A DNA stretch of 64,000 bases, taken from assembly GCF_963665055.1 (NCBI RefSeq), contig NZ_OY762015.1, positions 1,558,501 through 1,622,500 on the forward strand, read 5' to 3'. Shown in pieces: positions 39,215 through 49,110 of the stretch. A model generated the notes under the pieces. The model had not been told where the DNA came from. It worked only from the letters and a program-made list of their open reading frames with translations, and searched no databases. Position 1 is the first letter of the stretch. Every line of letters begins with the position of its first letter. The position numbers and the translations under genes were made by a program. The DNA is from an uncultured Methanobacterium sp. GTDB lineage: Archaea > Methanobacteriota > Methanobacteria > Methanobacteriales > Methanobacteriaceae.

Positions 39215-40267
39215 ATGTTCTGTATTAAATGCGGTAAAGAAGACCAAGAACTGTTTAAGGGCCTATGTTATTCCTGTTTTGCTGCTGGAAATAAATTGAT
39301 CACCATTCCCCCTGAATTGGAGGTGGAATCCTGTGCCCACTGTTCATCAATCCACGTGGGTGATAAATGGATTGAAACAGACTTTTCAGAGGAAGAGTTC
39401 GTTGCACAGGTTATAGCCCAGGAATCTGTACCTGATGAAGATGCAGAGGATGTGGTTCTGGAAATAGATCTTATTAATCAGAAGGGTTCCATTCTGGAAA
39501 TGCTGGTAACTGCCAGGGGTAATGTTTTGGGGATACCCATAGAAAGAGAATTTAAGATAAATGTTAAACTCAACCGTAATGCGTGTCCAGAATGCAGTAA
39601 GTACGCTTCAGGATATTATGAAGCAGTTCTGCAACTACGGGCGGATGAAAGATCCCTGGAAGAAGAAGAAATCCAGAAAGCTGATGAAAGTATAAAAAAC
39701 CTCCTTGAAAAATTATCCCGCACCAATCGAATGGCATACCTATCACAGAGAGTGGGGATTAAAGAGGGAATTGATTACTACTTCGGATCCTACAAGGCTG
39801 CCCGGAAGATCTCAAATGTCTTAAAAGAGCAGATGGGTGGAATTATGGGAGAATCACCCCGACTCATGGGGAGGGATAAATCAGCAGGAAAAGATCTTTA
39901 TCGAATATGGATATCTCTGCGTCTCCCCTTATTCCGGAAGGGAGACTTTCTGGCCCATGAGGATCATGTGGGGCAAATAATTGATGTAAATGGTAGAAAG
40001 ATCGTTATGACGGATTTGGAGACACTGGAAAATGTATCCATATCCTGGCGTGAATATTCTAACCTGGAAAAAGTGGCTGACAGGGAAGATGTGAAGATCA
40101 CCACAGTTACTTCCAAAACCCCCACTGAAATACAGTTACTCCACCCTGAAACATATCAACCAGTGGATATGAATATGATGAGCCAACTGGCCAGTATAAA
40201 TATAGGGGAAGAGGTAGAAGTGATTGAAATTGGGGGAAAACTCTACATAATCCCACCAAAAGAATAG
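39215..40267 (+). CDS. NMD3-family protein
   Basis: The 350-residue protein begins MFCIKCGKED with N-terminal zinc motifs (C3, C6, C18, C21; later CAHC and CPEC), followed by a beta-rich middle with the ribosome-binding segment and a C-terminal domain. In eukaryotes NMD3 is the 60S export adaptor; archaeal members probably act in large-subunit maturation or recycling. An upstream in-frame ATG inside the aIF2-beta gene would add 36 unrelated residues and is not used. Confidence 0.88.
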   Translation: MFCIKCGKEDQELFKGLCYSCFAAGNKLITIPPELEVESCAHCSSIHVGDKWIETDFSEEEFVAQVIAQESVPDEDAEDVVLEIDLINQKGSILEMLVTARGNVLGIPIEREFKINVKLNRNACPECSKYASGYYEAVLQLRADERSLEEEEIQKADESIKNLLEKLSRTNRMAYLSQRVGIKEGIDYYFGSYKAARKISNVLKEQMGGIMGESPRLMGRDKSAGKDLYRIWISLRLPLFRKGDFLAHEDHVGQIIDVNGRKIVMTDLETLENVSISWREYSNLEKVADREDVKITTVTSKTPTEIQLLHPETYQPVDMNMMSQLASINIGEEVEVIEIGGKLYIIPPKE

Positions 40268-40369
40268 GATATTACATTATGGAAACTAAGATTAACTATT
40301 ATTCAAATCCCTTAATAAAATTAAATAAAATTCAATTAAAATCACTGCAATAAACTGATGGTGACTACA

Positions 40370-41332
40370 ATGGATACAGATTCAACAATGAAGACTATAG
40401 AACAAGGTGCACTGGAAGTGGTAACTCCAGAAGAACTCCAAGAGAAACTGGAAAAAGATCCAAAAACAGCCTACATTGGATATGAACCATCCGGGAAGGT
40501 ACACCTGGGACATGCCATCACTGTGAAGAAGATGATTGACCTGCAGAAGGCTGGTTTTAAGATAAAAATTCTCCTGGCAGACCTTCACGCTTACCTTAAT
40601 GGCAAAGGAAGTTTGGAAGAAATCAAAGAGATTTCTGAATACAATAAACAGTGCTTTAGGGCGTTAGGACTTTCTGAGGATACTGAATTTATTTTAGGTA
40701 GTAGTTTTCAGACAGAGGAAGATTACACCATGAAGGTTTACCAGCTGGCTATCTCCACTACTTTGACCCGTGCCAGAAGGAGTATGGCCCAGATAACCCG
40801 GGATGCTGAGGATCATCAGGTTGCAGAGGTTATCTACCCCCTGATGCAAGTAGTTGATATGCTGTTTTTAGAGGTAGATCTGGCAGTAGGTGGTATGGAA
40901 CAACGAAAAATCCATATGCTGGCCAGGGACAACCTGCCTAAACTGGGATTCCAGTCCCCAGTATGTATTCACACTCCACTCCTGCATGGTACCGATGGCT
41001 CGGATAAGATGTCTTCCAGTAAAGAGAATTTCATTGCCATAGATGATGAACCTGAGGTAATTAATAAAAAGATAAAAAAGAGTTACTGCCCTGCAGGTGA
41101 AGTTGATGGAAATCCTGTTCTGGAAATTGCACATCACTTCATATTCAGTGAAAGAGATACCTTACTTATAAAGCGGCCAGATAAGTTTGGAGGAAACCTG
41201 GAATTAACCCAGGAAGAACTGATACAGATGTATGGAGATGGCAAATTACATCCTCTCGATCTGAAAAATGGGGTTTCTGAAAGCCTGGTGGATATTCTAG
41301 AACCAGTAAGAGATTTTCTTAAGAATTCATAG
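40370..41332 (+). CDS. tyrS: Tyrosyl-tRNA synthetase
   Basis: The 320-residue class I synthetase has AYIGYEPSGKVHLGHA (HIGH-like HLGH), the tyrosine-binding QVVDMLFLEVDLAVGGMEQRK region, and DKMSSSKENF (KMSKS) near 210. The archaeal form lacks the S4 domain, consistent with the length. ATG 40370 is chosen because GGTGA lies six bases upstream; the ATG at 40358 overlaps that site. Confidence 0.96.
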   Translation: MDTDSTMKTIEQGALEVVTPEELQEKLEKDPKTAYIGYEPSGKVHLGHAITVKKMIDLQKAGFKIKILLADLHAYLNGKGSLEEIKEISEYNKQCFRALGLSEDTEFILGSSFQTEEDYTMKVYQLAISTTLTRARRSMAQITRDAEDHQVAEVIYPLMQVVDMLFLEVDLAVGGMEQRKIHMLARDNLPKLGFQSPVCIHTPLLHGTDGSDKMSSSKENFIAIDDEPEVINKKIKKSYCPAGEVDGNPVLEIAHHFIFSERDTLLIKRPDKFGGNLELTQEELIQMYGDGKLHPLDLKNGVSESLVDILEPVRDFLKNS

Positions 41333-41516
41333 TATTTAGATTCATATTGTTCTTAAGAAGTTATAAAAAGTATAAGAAATCTCAAACTTTTAAGGGTAAT
41401 GTTAAACGCTTTAACTAAATATTAAAGTTCTAAAAAGATCAATATAAATTGAAAAGATAATTTTAATAAAATTTTGATTTTTAACACTAAAAATGTGATT
41501 TGCTTGAGGTGATACC

Positions 41517-41723
41517 ATGGATGAAGATATGATGTATGAAATGAGAATTCCTCCAGGAGTTACTGAAGGAATGGTAGCAGAAGTAGTAGGTAAATTTGAT
41601 CTGGAACTTAAAAACACTGATGACGGCCCATTACTCTGTGGGAAGAAAGAAAACCTGGAAAATGCCCAGGATCACATTGTGAAAGCACTTAACGAGCGCA
41701 TAAAAAAACTTGAAAAAGATTGA
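41517..41723 (+). CDS. Small conserved-looking protein, unknown function
   Basis: The 68-residue soluble, acidic protein (MDEDMMYEMRIPPGVTEGMVAEVVGKF...) has a strong ribosome site, GAGGTGAT, five bases before its ATG. It ends in a predicted helix rich in Lys/Glu. The pattern of an EMRIPPG strand and paired helices suggests a compact fold, but no family is recognised. It follows tyrS by 184 bases. Confidence 0.65.
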   Translation: MDEDMMYEMRIPPGVTEGMVAEVVGKFDLELKNTDDGPLLCGKKENLENAQDHIVKALNERIKKLEKD

Positions 41724-41910
41724 TAGTTATATTAATCTTAACTCTCTTTTTAAGTTATATTTTTTAATTTAACATTTATTTAGAAACTAATTACGTTTCA
41801 CGAGCTTCATTCCGAACTTCATTTATATAGTTCCTGCTTTTACTTCGAGAAGCATTTAAAACAATAATTTATTTAACTCATATACTCAGTTACTATAAAC
41901 TCTCATTGTT

Positions 41911-41964
41911 ATTCAAACTCAGGAACTAATTCAAACTCAGGAACTAATTCAAACTCAGGAAATA
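41911..41964. repeat. 18-bp tandem repeat, three units
   Basis: Units attcaaactcaggaacta start at 41911, 41929 and 41947, an exact 18-base period. They lie between the convergent small-protein and thymidylate kinase genes. Confidence 0.92.
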
Positions 41965-42011
41965 TTAAAAATCATGATTTAAACTCCTGAAAAATCATCT
42001 AACTGGAATCA

Positions 42012-42587
<576 letters not shown>

Positions 42588-42827
42588 AACTTTTCCTATC
42601 CCCCAAATAACTAATAAAGTTTGGCAAATTCTCTAGTTTTTTAATCCGATTCCCAACTCATTCCATAAAATTCCCAACTCATGCAAATTCATCAGCGTAA
42701 ACATGTGCATAAAAAGTCCTTAACATAACTTAACTTGTAAGTCGAGACATGTTAGCATAAGAGTTGATTCAGAGTTAGTCAATCTTTAATACCATAACTA
42801 CAATTAAAAATCCAAATTCTCTTATAT

Positions 42828-43499
42828 ATGGAGAAAGTACTAAGATTTATGGATAACGGTGACATCATAGGTTTAATACTTGTTTATGCGTATGTGATAC
42901 TCATACTGGTGATTTCAGAGAGGGTGCTTAAAAAGCATCCTAATTTCAGTCGAAAGTTCCTGCACATCATGGTAGGTAATGTTTTATTCATATTACCCCT
43001 CTTCCAATCTCGATGGGTAATGGCCTTTCTAGCAGCTGCTCCTTTCATTCTTTTAACTTTCCTTATAAGCCCCTATTCTCCCTTAAAGATAAAAGACAGA
43101 ATATCTGGTTCAGGCCATGGTCTGGGTCTGGTATTCTATGCCATCTCCTGGACTGTTCTGGCACTCATCTTCTTTGACCAGCCCTGGATAATAGGCGTAG
43201 GCATAGCTGCCATGTCTTATGGAGATGGAATGGCTTCATTGGTGGGTATGAAGTATGGTAAGATAAAATACAATCTTACCGGGGACACCAAAAGTTTGGA
43301 AGGCTCCCTGACCATGTTTTTAGTGCTCATATGTACCGTAGGAATAGTTTTATTTTATTATGCTGTACCCATTCAACCAATGGTAATTGTGAGTGTGGCA
43401 CTGGTAGCCACAGTATTCGAAGCAATAACACCAAAAGGCTTGGATAACATCACAGCCTGTTTTTCAGCAGTTATAACCTACATTTTACTGACCATATAA
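42828..43499 (+). CDS. Dolichol/phytol-kinase-like CTP-dependent polyprenol kinase
   Basis: The 223-residue protein has about seven membrane helices and the conserved positions of the SEC59/DGK1/VTE5 family: RKFLHIMVGN, MSYGDGMASLVGMKYG, TKSLEGSLTMF, and EAITPKGLDN. These enzymes phosphorylate prenols or diacylglycerols with CTP. In an archaeon the substrate could be dolichol, geranylgeraniol or an ether-lipid diol; this is inference. No clear ribosome site precedes ATG 42828; ATG 42849 is possible. The next gene starts 25 bases later. Confidence 0.78.
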   Translation: MEKVLRFMDNGDIIGLILVYAYVILILVISERVLKKHPNFSRKFLHIMVGNVLFILPLFQSRWVMAFLAAAPFILLTFLISPYSPLKIKDRISGSGHGLGLVFYAISWTVLALIFFDQPWIIGVGIAAMSYGDGMASLVGMKYGKIKYNLTGDTKSLEGSLTMFLVLICTVGIVLFYYAVPIQPMVIVSVALVATVFEAITPKGLDNITACFSAVITYILLTI

Positions 43500-43524
43500 T
43501 TTTTTTTATACTTATGGAGAGAAT

Positions 43525-44094
43525 ATGCGCTTTATTATCATTGATGGACTTGACGGATCAGGGAAGAGTACCCAGGCCAGATTAATACAAGATAAATATC
43601 TTAGTAGAGGCGAAAGTGTTATCCTCAGGGAACATCCCGCTTTAGACAATTCTTACGGTCAAAAATCCAAAAAAGCCCTACTGGGCAGGGGAAAGATAAA
43701 CAAAATCAAAGCTTCAACTTATTATGCCCTGGATGTTATCCGTTCGGTTAAAAAATATGAAGGTAAAGCAGACAACGTTATCATGGTTCGTTATTTAATG
43801 GGAGTAGCCTACCTGCCACTTCCCCTGGCCAAACTTCTGTACTGGTTCTTTACCGTGATCCTTCCAACATCCCAATATATGTTCTTTCTGGATCTGGAAC
43901 CAGATGAGTCTCTTAAGAGGATGTCAACCCGGGATGATGAAGAAATGTTTGAAAACCGGGATGATCTGATTAAGGTGAGGAAAAAAGCCCTGCAATTGGC
44001 CAATAACTGGCATATTATCAATACTGCAGGAAGCATTGCAGAAGTAAAAAAGGATATCCATACAATTTTAGATGATTTGGATAAAAATGATTGA
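43525..44094 (+). CDS. Divergent thymidylate-kinase-like P-loop kinase
   Basis: The 189-residue protein opens RFIIIDGLDGSGKSTQARLIQ, a TMK-type P-loop. The dTMP-site motif REPG is REHPA, and DRY is replaced by MVRYLMG, so it probably has another substrate. A hydrophobic stretch (VAYLPLPLAKLLYWFFTVIL) is unusual for a soluble NMP kinase and may face a lipid or membrane. GGAGAG precedes the ATG. Its closeness to the prenol-kinase-like gene suggests a shared pathway. Confidence 0.75.
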   Translation: MRFIIIDGLDGSGKSTQARLIQDKYLSRGESVILREHPALDNSYGQKSKKALLGRGKINKIKASTYYALDVIRSVKKYEGKADNVIMVRYLMGVAYLPLPLAKLLYWFFTVILPTSQYMFFLDLEPDESLKRMSTRDDEEMFENRDDLIKVRKKALQLANNWHIINTAGSIAEVKKDIHTILDDLDKND

Positions 44095-44211
44095 TATTTG
44101 AATGAAAATTATTGGATATGAATTAAAAGATTGATAAAAATTACTTAGAATATAAGATTATGATAAAAATTACTTAGGATAAAATTATTGCTGATTTTTC
44201 AATTAAACAAA

Positions 44212-44284
44212 TGGACTGGGCGGGATTTGAACCCGCGGCCTCTGCCTTGCGAAGGCAACGCTCTCCCGCCTGAGCTACCAGCCC
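44212..44284 (-). tRNA. tRNA-Ala (anticodon CGC)
   Basis: On the minus strand a full cloverleaf can be drawn: acceptor GGGCTGG/CCAGTCC with one G-U pair, D arm GCTC/GAGC, anticodon stem TTGCC/GGCAG with loop TTCGCAA (anticodon CGC), variable AGGCC, T arm GCGGG-TTCAAAT-CCCGC, and discriminator A. The 3' CCA is not encoded. It reads GCG alanine codons. An ATATAATA/TTTAAAT TATA-like region lies about 25-40 bases upstream on the minus strand. Confidence 0.97.
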
Positions 44285-44459
44285 CAATTAATACAGATTA
44301 ATGGAATAATTATTATATTCATTTAAATCTTATTTAATGACATTTAAATAATCTCTTAAATATTAAAAGTAGTAAATATTTATATACAATATTATACTAA
44401 CTGGAATATTCAATCAAAAATACACTTATTTCAAATGGTAATAGGGAGTAGCAGCTGCC

Positions 44460-45974
44460 ATGGGCTCTAAAAATTCTAAATTCAAGTTGAATAAGTCAGT
44501 GATCCTTTTAGTGTTATTCGCCATTTTATCCTTTGTTTTTTTATTTTATATGTCTTTTTCCATGGATGGAACAACAGACTACAACGATTTCCCTGAAATC
44601 CATTCTTCTGATCGTATTTTAATTATTGCCCCACATGCTGATGATGAATCTGTAGCAGCAGCAGGATTGATTAAAAGAGCCTTAGAACAAAATGCCACAG
44701 TTGAAGTGGTGGTCATGACTGATGGCAGTGCCTCAGACAATAAGAAGGAATTTTCAGATTATCTGAAAAAAATTGAAGATAACAACCGCACTGAAACTTT
44801 GCCCAACATAAGGCACATGGAAGTTCTAAATGCTTTAAGTAAAATAGGGCTTAACCAGAGCAACGTTATTTTTCTGGGTTATCCTGATGGCGGTCTTAGA
44901 TCCATGTGGGAAGATAACTGGGACTCTAAAAACCCTTATCAGAGTAATAACACCTTCAATAAGTTGAATCATTCGATATATAACTTTACTTACCAACCTA
45001 ATGTTTCTTATTCTGGTGAGAATGTGAATCAGAATTTGGAACATATCATAAATGATTTCCATCCAAACATTATTCTTTATCCAGATAGTGAAGATAAGCA
45101 CCCTGATCACTGGGCAACTGGTAATTTTGTAAGGTATGCAGCATTGGAAACTAATTATAGTGGTATGAATTACACATACCTTGTTCACAGTGGATCAAAT
45201 TGGCCTTCTCCTCTTTTATTTACCCCTAAACTGAGCCTGTTACCCCCCTCAAATTTAGATACAAATGAACAGTGGCTAGTATTACCATTGAACCAAACTG
45301 AAATTGATATAAAAAAGAACGCGATAGATTCATATCAAAGTCAATTAACTGGCAGCTGCGGATACTTGAAATCTTTTGTCCGATCTAATGAGTTATTTGC
45401 CGTTGATCCTCCATTAAAAATAGAAAAAATTAATGTAACAATATATTCTTTAAATGATACCGTTTTATCACCATATACGATTTTAAAAACTAGTGATCAA
45501 ATTCAAGACAATAAAACAGATGAACTAATCTCTTTTCACAAAGCATACAACTTAATAACATGTGAAAAACTTTTATCTAATCATACAACTGCTTTTTCCT
45601 CATCAGAATATTTATGGAAGAATAATTCAAATGCTGCTCAAGAAGACAACGAACCAAAGGTACAGGCTGTTTTACATGATAACCAGAGTGTTTATATAAT
45701 TATAGAGGATTCAAACACCACGAATAAAGATCTGATTATAAATTACCATTTTCGCATTTACAATGGAAAAAATTTTAAACGAGTGGATGTGATGGGCAAG
45801 AATGGGCACGCCCAATACATGTACACTGCCAATAATAGTATTATACCAAATAAATCACCTGAAATAGAGTATGTTGATAATAAAATCGTTTTAAAACTTC
45901 CAGTAGATGTCTTTCATGATTTTAATGCAATTATGATGGGTGTTGATATCATGAGGTTCAGAACAAGAGAATAA
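44460..45974 (+). CDS. Membrane-anchored PIG-L (LmbE-type) deacetylase-like protein
   Basis: The 504-residue protein has a signal-anchor helix (about 14-34) and a PIG-L domain with the zinc motif PHADDE at 58-63 and the late KHPDHWATGN histidines. These enzymes remove acetyl groups from N-acetylglucosamine-type sugars. The domain would lie outside the cell, followed by about 250 residues of unrecognised C-terminal sequence. Many N-X-S/T sequons (NAT, NRT, NVS, NYS, NYT, NVT, NDT, NKT) suggest N-glycosylation. The ribosome site is weak (GGGAG, long spacing). Confidence 0.8.
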   Translation: MGSKNSKFKLNKSVILLVLFAILSFVFLFYMSFSMDGTTDYNDFPEIHSSDRILIIAPHADDESVAAAGLIKRALEQNATVEVVVMTDGSASDNKKEFSDYLKKIEDNNRTETLPNIRHMEVLNALSKIGLNQSNVIFLGYPDGGLRSMWEDNWDSKNPYQSNNTFNKLNHSIYNFTYQPNVSYSGENVNQNLEHIINDFHPNIILYPDSEDKHPDHWATGNFVRYAALETNYSGMNYTYLVHSGSNWPSPLLFTPKLSLLPPSNLDTNEQWLVLPLNQTEIDIKKNAIDSYQSQLTGSCGYLKSFVRSNELFAVDPPLKIEKINVTIYSLNDTVLSPYTILKTSDQIQDNKTDELISFHKAYNLITCEKLLSNHTTAFSSSEYLWKNNSNAAQEDNEPKVQAVLHDNQSVYIIIEDSNTTNKDLIINYHFRIYNGKNFKRVDVMGKNGHAQYMYTANNSIIPNKSPEIEYVDNKIVLKLPVDVFHDFNAIMMGVDIMRFRTRE

Positions 45975-46185
45975 GATGATTAATTGACATGGAAGAACTG
46001 AAGTTCGCAGACCCTTAATTTTATCCAGTTTTTTACAATCTTTAGTTTAGTCCAAAAATTAAAACCATACAGAATATTAAATTTATCTAAAGGATTAAGC
46101 TATCTAAATGAAAAAATAGACATCTTAACCTGGGCAAAAAAAATCAACACCCAATAAACCACAAGAAAAATAAAAAGTTCATGAT

Positions 46186-46193
46186 AAAAAAAA
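46186..46193 (-). terminator. Oligo-T terminator for the PRC-barrel gene
   Basis: On the minus strand, eight T residues lie 14-21 bases after the stop of the PRC-barrel gene. Confidence 0.5.
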
Positions 46194-46206
46194 GATAGTG
46201 GGAGTT

Positions 46207-46713
46207 TTAATCCACAGCCATTTGCTCAATCTGCTCTTTGGAAAGCTTTAGTATCATGTAGTCCCCAATTTCTGCAATATCATCACTGGAGATCAGGAAC
46301 TGTTTCCGGTTGAAGGTACCGCCCATGGAAATGATTACGTTGTTAATGAGACATTCTGAAGGGTTAATAACCATGTCCTGAATTTTGCCTATTTCCATAC
46401 CTTCCTTGGCAAGAACCACTTTTCCCTCCAAATTTTTGAATCTTGATTCTTTGGGAGCAAGATCATCGAGCTTGTCCACTTTGACCTTATTCTCCAGTGC
46501 TTCCCCATTAAATTTTAACTGAACATAATCTCCTATAGCCGCTATATCATCCTCTTTAACAGCAAACAATTTTTTACTGAGAGTAGATCCAGTGGATATG
46601 AATATCTGTTCAACCAAACATTCTTTTATTGTGACAGCCAGGTCTTCTACTTTCCCTACTTCTTTGGCTTCAATATCGATTACCTTCATTCCAATAAAGT
46701 CGCTAACTTTCAT
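46207..46713 (-). CDS. Protein with two PRC-barrel domains
   Basis: From ATG 46713 (GGTGGGTG just upstream) the protein is 168 residues made of two homologous halves: MKVSDFIGMKVIDIEAKEVGKVEDL (1-80) and RFKNLEGKVVLAKEGMEIGKIQDM (about 90-168), each ending in DDIAxIGDYxxLK. PRC barrels bind RNA or partner proteins (RimM, photosynthetic reaction centre H subunit). Methanogens carry many short stand-alone copies of unknown role; the internal duplication is clear. Confidence 0.88.
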   Translation of the reverse strand: MKVSDFIGMKVIDIEAKEVGKVEDLAVTIKECLVEQIFISTGSTLSKKLFAVKEDDIAAIGDYVQLKFNGEALENKVKVDKLDDLAPKESRFKNLEGKVVLAKEGMEIGKIQDMVINPSECLINNVIISMGGTFNRKQFLISSDDIAEIGDYMILKLSKEQIEQMAVD

Positions 46714-47069
46714 TTTGCACCCACCTTGACATAAAAGATCTTTAATATTTTTATTTATCTTAATGATATAATAAATTATGGGTATTATCAATATATAGTC
46801 GTTTTTCGTTATTTTATGGAGATTAAAAGAGTTCCTAATAATTAAAAGAGGAATAAAAATTTTTAAGTTTAAAAAAACGGGTATAATCCTGATTTGTATT
46901 GGGGTTATTGCTCTTTAATACATCTGTAAAAAATAGTTCTGTAAATAATTAAATTCTGTACATAATAAATAAGTGTAATTCTTACCATAATTTACTTAGA
47001 GAATCATTCAGTATTAGATTTATTTAAGAATATTTCATGTTAACAGATGGGCTTGTTGGGGTTATAGAA
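46714..47069. other. AT-rich intergenic region without a recognised feature
   Basis: It separates the divergent PRC-barrel and acidic-protein genes. It contains A/T-rich promoter-like stretches (tatataattta-type) but no RNA gene, repeat array or credible ORF was seen. Confidence 0.4.
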
Positions 47070-47495
47070 ATGATCAAAAAAGACAAACTGGTAGAAAGAA
47101 TAGAAGAAACAGAACTGGAAAGGGCACAGATTGGGAAGGATGTGTGGGAGAAACATATCTATCTAGAAAAGGATAAAGTTCTCATTGTTGGTTATGAGGA
47201 AGAAGAATCATTTGATGAACAAACCCCGGGGAAAGAAATAATTAAAAATTACTACTGGTATTGGGAGATCAGGGATGCAGGAAGCTGGGAAGTCTTATTC
47301 GATAATCATGATAAAGAGTTCAATTTTTGCGAATCAGTGATCGGAGAGTATACTGACCAGGATCGGGTGGAAGACATGGTGGGAGATATTGAAGAAGAAG
47401 ATGTTTGCACCTGGAGTGAACAGGACTGGATTGAAGATATTTCCCAGGACATAGCAGATGAGGCAATTGAGTGGTTAGAAACCATTAAAAAATGA
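47070..47495 (+). CDS. Acidic cytoplasmic protein, unknown function
   Basis: From ATG 47070, which follows GGGG with an eight-base gap, the protein is 141 residues, rich in Glu/Asp and Trp (YYWYWEIRDAGSWEVLF, CTWSEQDWIEDISQDIADEAIEWLE). There is no membrane helix or catalytic motif. An ATG at 47037 lacks a ribosome site. No family is recognised; the strand-turn-strand middle and helical C terminus look like a genuine folded protein. Confidence 0.6.
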   Translation: MIKKDKLVERIEETELERAQIGKDVWEKHIYLEKDKVLIVGYEEEESFDEQTPGKEIIKNYYWYWEIRDAGSWEVLFDNHDKEFNFCESVIGEYTDQDRVEDMVGDIEEEDVCTWSEQDWIEDISQDIADEAIEWLETIKK

Positions 47496-47552
47496 GTTCA
47501 TTGTATGAATTTATTTATTATGCCCATTAATTTAGTTAACCCACCAATAAAA

Positions 47553-47588
47553 CGGTTAAACGCACTAAAAAGGTTAAACGCACTAAAA
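47553..47588. repeat. 18-bp tandem duplication
   Basis: Units (c/a)ggttaaacgcactaaaa at 47553-47570 and 47571-47588 differ only at the first base. Confidence 0.9.
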
Positions 47589-47680
47589 ATCAATTCAAAT
47601 TAAAAACTAAAATTCCCACTAAATTACTCAATTTGTTACTAAATTACCAAGAGAAAGGGTAATATAACACGGATTACTTC

Positions 47681-47717
47681 AAAAAAAAGATTAAATCGTT
47701 GAAAAAAAAGAGAAAAA
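47681..47717 (-). terminator. T-run terminator region for the DUF5518-like gene
   Basis: Read on the minus strand, runs of eight (47702-47709) and eight (47681-47688) T residues lie shortly after the stop codon of the membrane protein gene at 47733. Confidence 0.5.
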
Positions 47718-47732
47718 ATTGATTAATTATTT

Positions 47733-48128
47733 TTACTCTTCAATTTCTTCAACTGGCCTGTTTTTAACAGATTCTGTCTTTATTAAGGATCCTAAGACTC
47801 CACCAACTGCTGCCACTACTATTTGAAGTATTAAATTCATGACAGAGTAGAGTAGTATGCTGCTTATGTAATCCCCGTATCCTAAGGAGTAATAATAGAT
47901 TATTAAAAAGACATTAACTATTAATCCACCAATTAATCCTAAAATGGCCCCATTTATGGCCCCGTTTTTTTCACTTTCATTGATCATGAATCCAACTATA
48001 AGTCCTGCCAGTAAAAATGAAGGCAACAGTATGCTTACACTTGAAATCAAATCTGAAATCACATAAAGTGTTACCACTAAGACAATTCCGATTATAATTG
48101 GTCTCCATTTCACGATTTCTTTAATCAA
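47733..48128 (-). CDS. Four-helix membrane protein (DUF5518-like)
   Basis: The protein has four hydrophobic helices (IIIGIVLVVTLYVIS, LLPSFLLAGLIVGFMI, GAILGLIGGLIVNVFLIIYYY, LILQIVVAAVGGVLGSLI) and a charged C-terminal tail. Glycine-rich helices and the NGAINGAILGLIGG pattern resemble DUF5518 proteins common in Methanobacteriales. TTG 48128 has GGAG eight bases upstream and gives 131 residues starting just before the first helix; an ATG at 48176 would add 16 residues without a ribosome site. Confidence 0.65.
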   Translation of the reverse strand: MIKEIVKWRPIIIGIVLVVTLYVISDLISSVSILLPSFLLAGLIVGFMINESEKNGAINGAILGLIGGLIVNVFLIIYYYSLGYGDYISSILLYSVMNLILQIVVAAVGGVLGSLIKTESVKNRPVEEIEE

Positions 48129-48474
48129 ACTATCCACTCCTGATTTTAAGATATTTTTACAGTTTATAATCCTCAAAAAAAATTGGGATGGGATTTTTTT
48201 ACAATCTCAAATCCCTAAACATATTTAATGAGGTGATATTACCGTGACCATTAGATTTATTCAGAATATTCATCTTTAATCCATTTTGAATTTCCGAATT
48301 TTTCCAATTAACAATTCCACAGCTATTGTTTTATGAAGAGTGTTTAAATATTTATTCCAAACTTTCTACCAATTTCTACCAAATTGCCCCCAACTCAAGT
48401 CAAAAAAAATAACAAATTACATCACTCCTTAAAACAAATTAATAATGTAAAGAGGAAGTCCATTCAGGATTTTA
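48129..48474. other. Intergenic DNA with no recognised feature
   Basis: About 345 AT-rich bases separate the DedA gene from the downstream DUF5518-like gene on the minus strand. A short duplication (tttctaccaa, near 48364 and 48375) is present. No ORF, RNA or array was seen. Confidence 0.4.
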
Positions 48475-49110
48475 TTATTTTTTTTCACGTTTTTTCATGA
48501 TTATGAAATATATAATCACTAATACAATAATTACAGTGATAATATTACCTATATACGATATTTTGTCTTCTAACACCTGGTAAATGTTTCCAAAGAACCA
48601 TGCCAGCAGCCCCCATCCCAATATCTGGACTGCAGAACCCAGGAATGTGGTGATAATATATTTTTTTAGGTCGTACCGAATTATACCACAGAAAAGATTG
48701 ATGGCTATGCTGGGAATTACTGGAAAACAACGGGCCAGGAACATGAATATATCATCATAGCGGCTCTCTTTGAACTTATTTTCCACACCTTCCACATCTT
48801 TAACAGAAACTCCAAGATATTTGCTGGTTCGTTCTATGAAAGGTTTTCCCAGTTTATAGGCCAGAGCATAATAAACAAATGAACCTAAAGTAATCCCCAG
48901 AGAAGCAGGGATCACAATTTTCACAATTAAAGTCCCCAGTGCAGCTATTGAAAAGCTAGTTCCCTTCAGGAGGATGAAGGTCGAACTTACGACTATTAAA
49001 CTAGCAGGAATGGGCACAATTATTTGTTCCAGGATACATCCTAAAAAAACGGTCCAGGACACGTTAATCAGGATAAATGATTCCAGGCTGTTAATTATTT
49101 CCGAAAACAT
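48475..49110 (-). CDS. DedA/VTT-domain membrane protein
   Basis: The 211-residue protein has about five membrane segments and the DedA hallmarks: EQIIVPIPASLIV near the N terminus, LGSFVYYALAYKLGKPFIERTSKY, and the ARCFPVIPSIAINLFCGIIRYDLKKYI reentrant region with its basic residue. DedA proteins are membrane scramblases or transporters for lipid carriers such as undecaprenyl phosphate; in archaea the cargo might be dolichol phosphate, an inference. GAGGGT lies just upstream of the ATG. Confidence 0.85.
   Translation of the reverse strand: MFSEIINSLESFILINVSWTVFLGCILEQIIVPIPASLIVVSSTFILLKGTSFSIAALGTLIVKIVIPASLGITLGSFVYYALAYKLGKPFIERTSKYLGVSVKDVEGVENKFKESRYDDIFMFLARCFPVIPSIAINLFCGIIRYDLKKYIITTFLGSAVQILGWGLLAWFFGNIYQVLEDKISYIGNIITVIIVLVIIYFIIMKKREKK

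Noticed and set aside
43525..44094. Simple duplicate of tmk
   Set aside because: The two kinases share little beyond the P-loop, and key dTMP-site motifs differ; it is a distinct family member.
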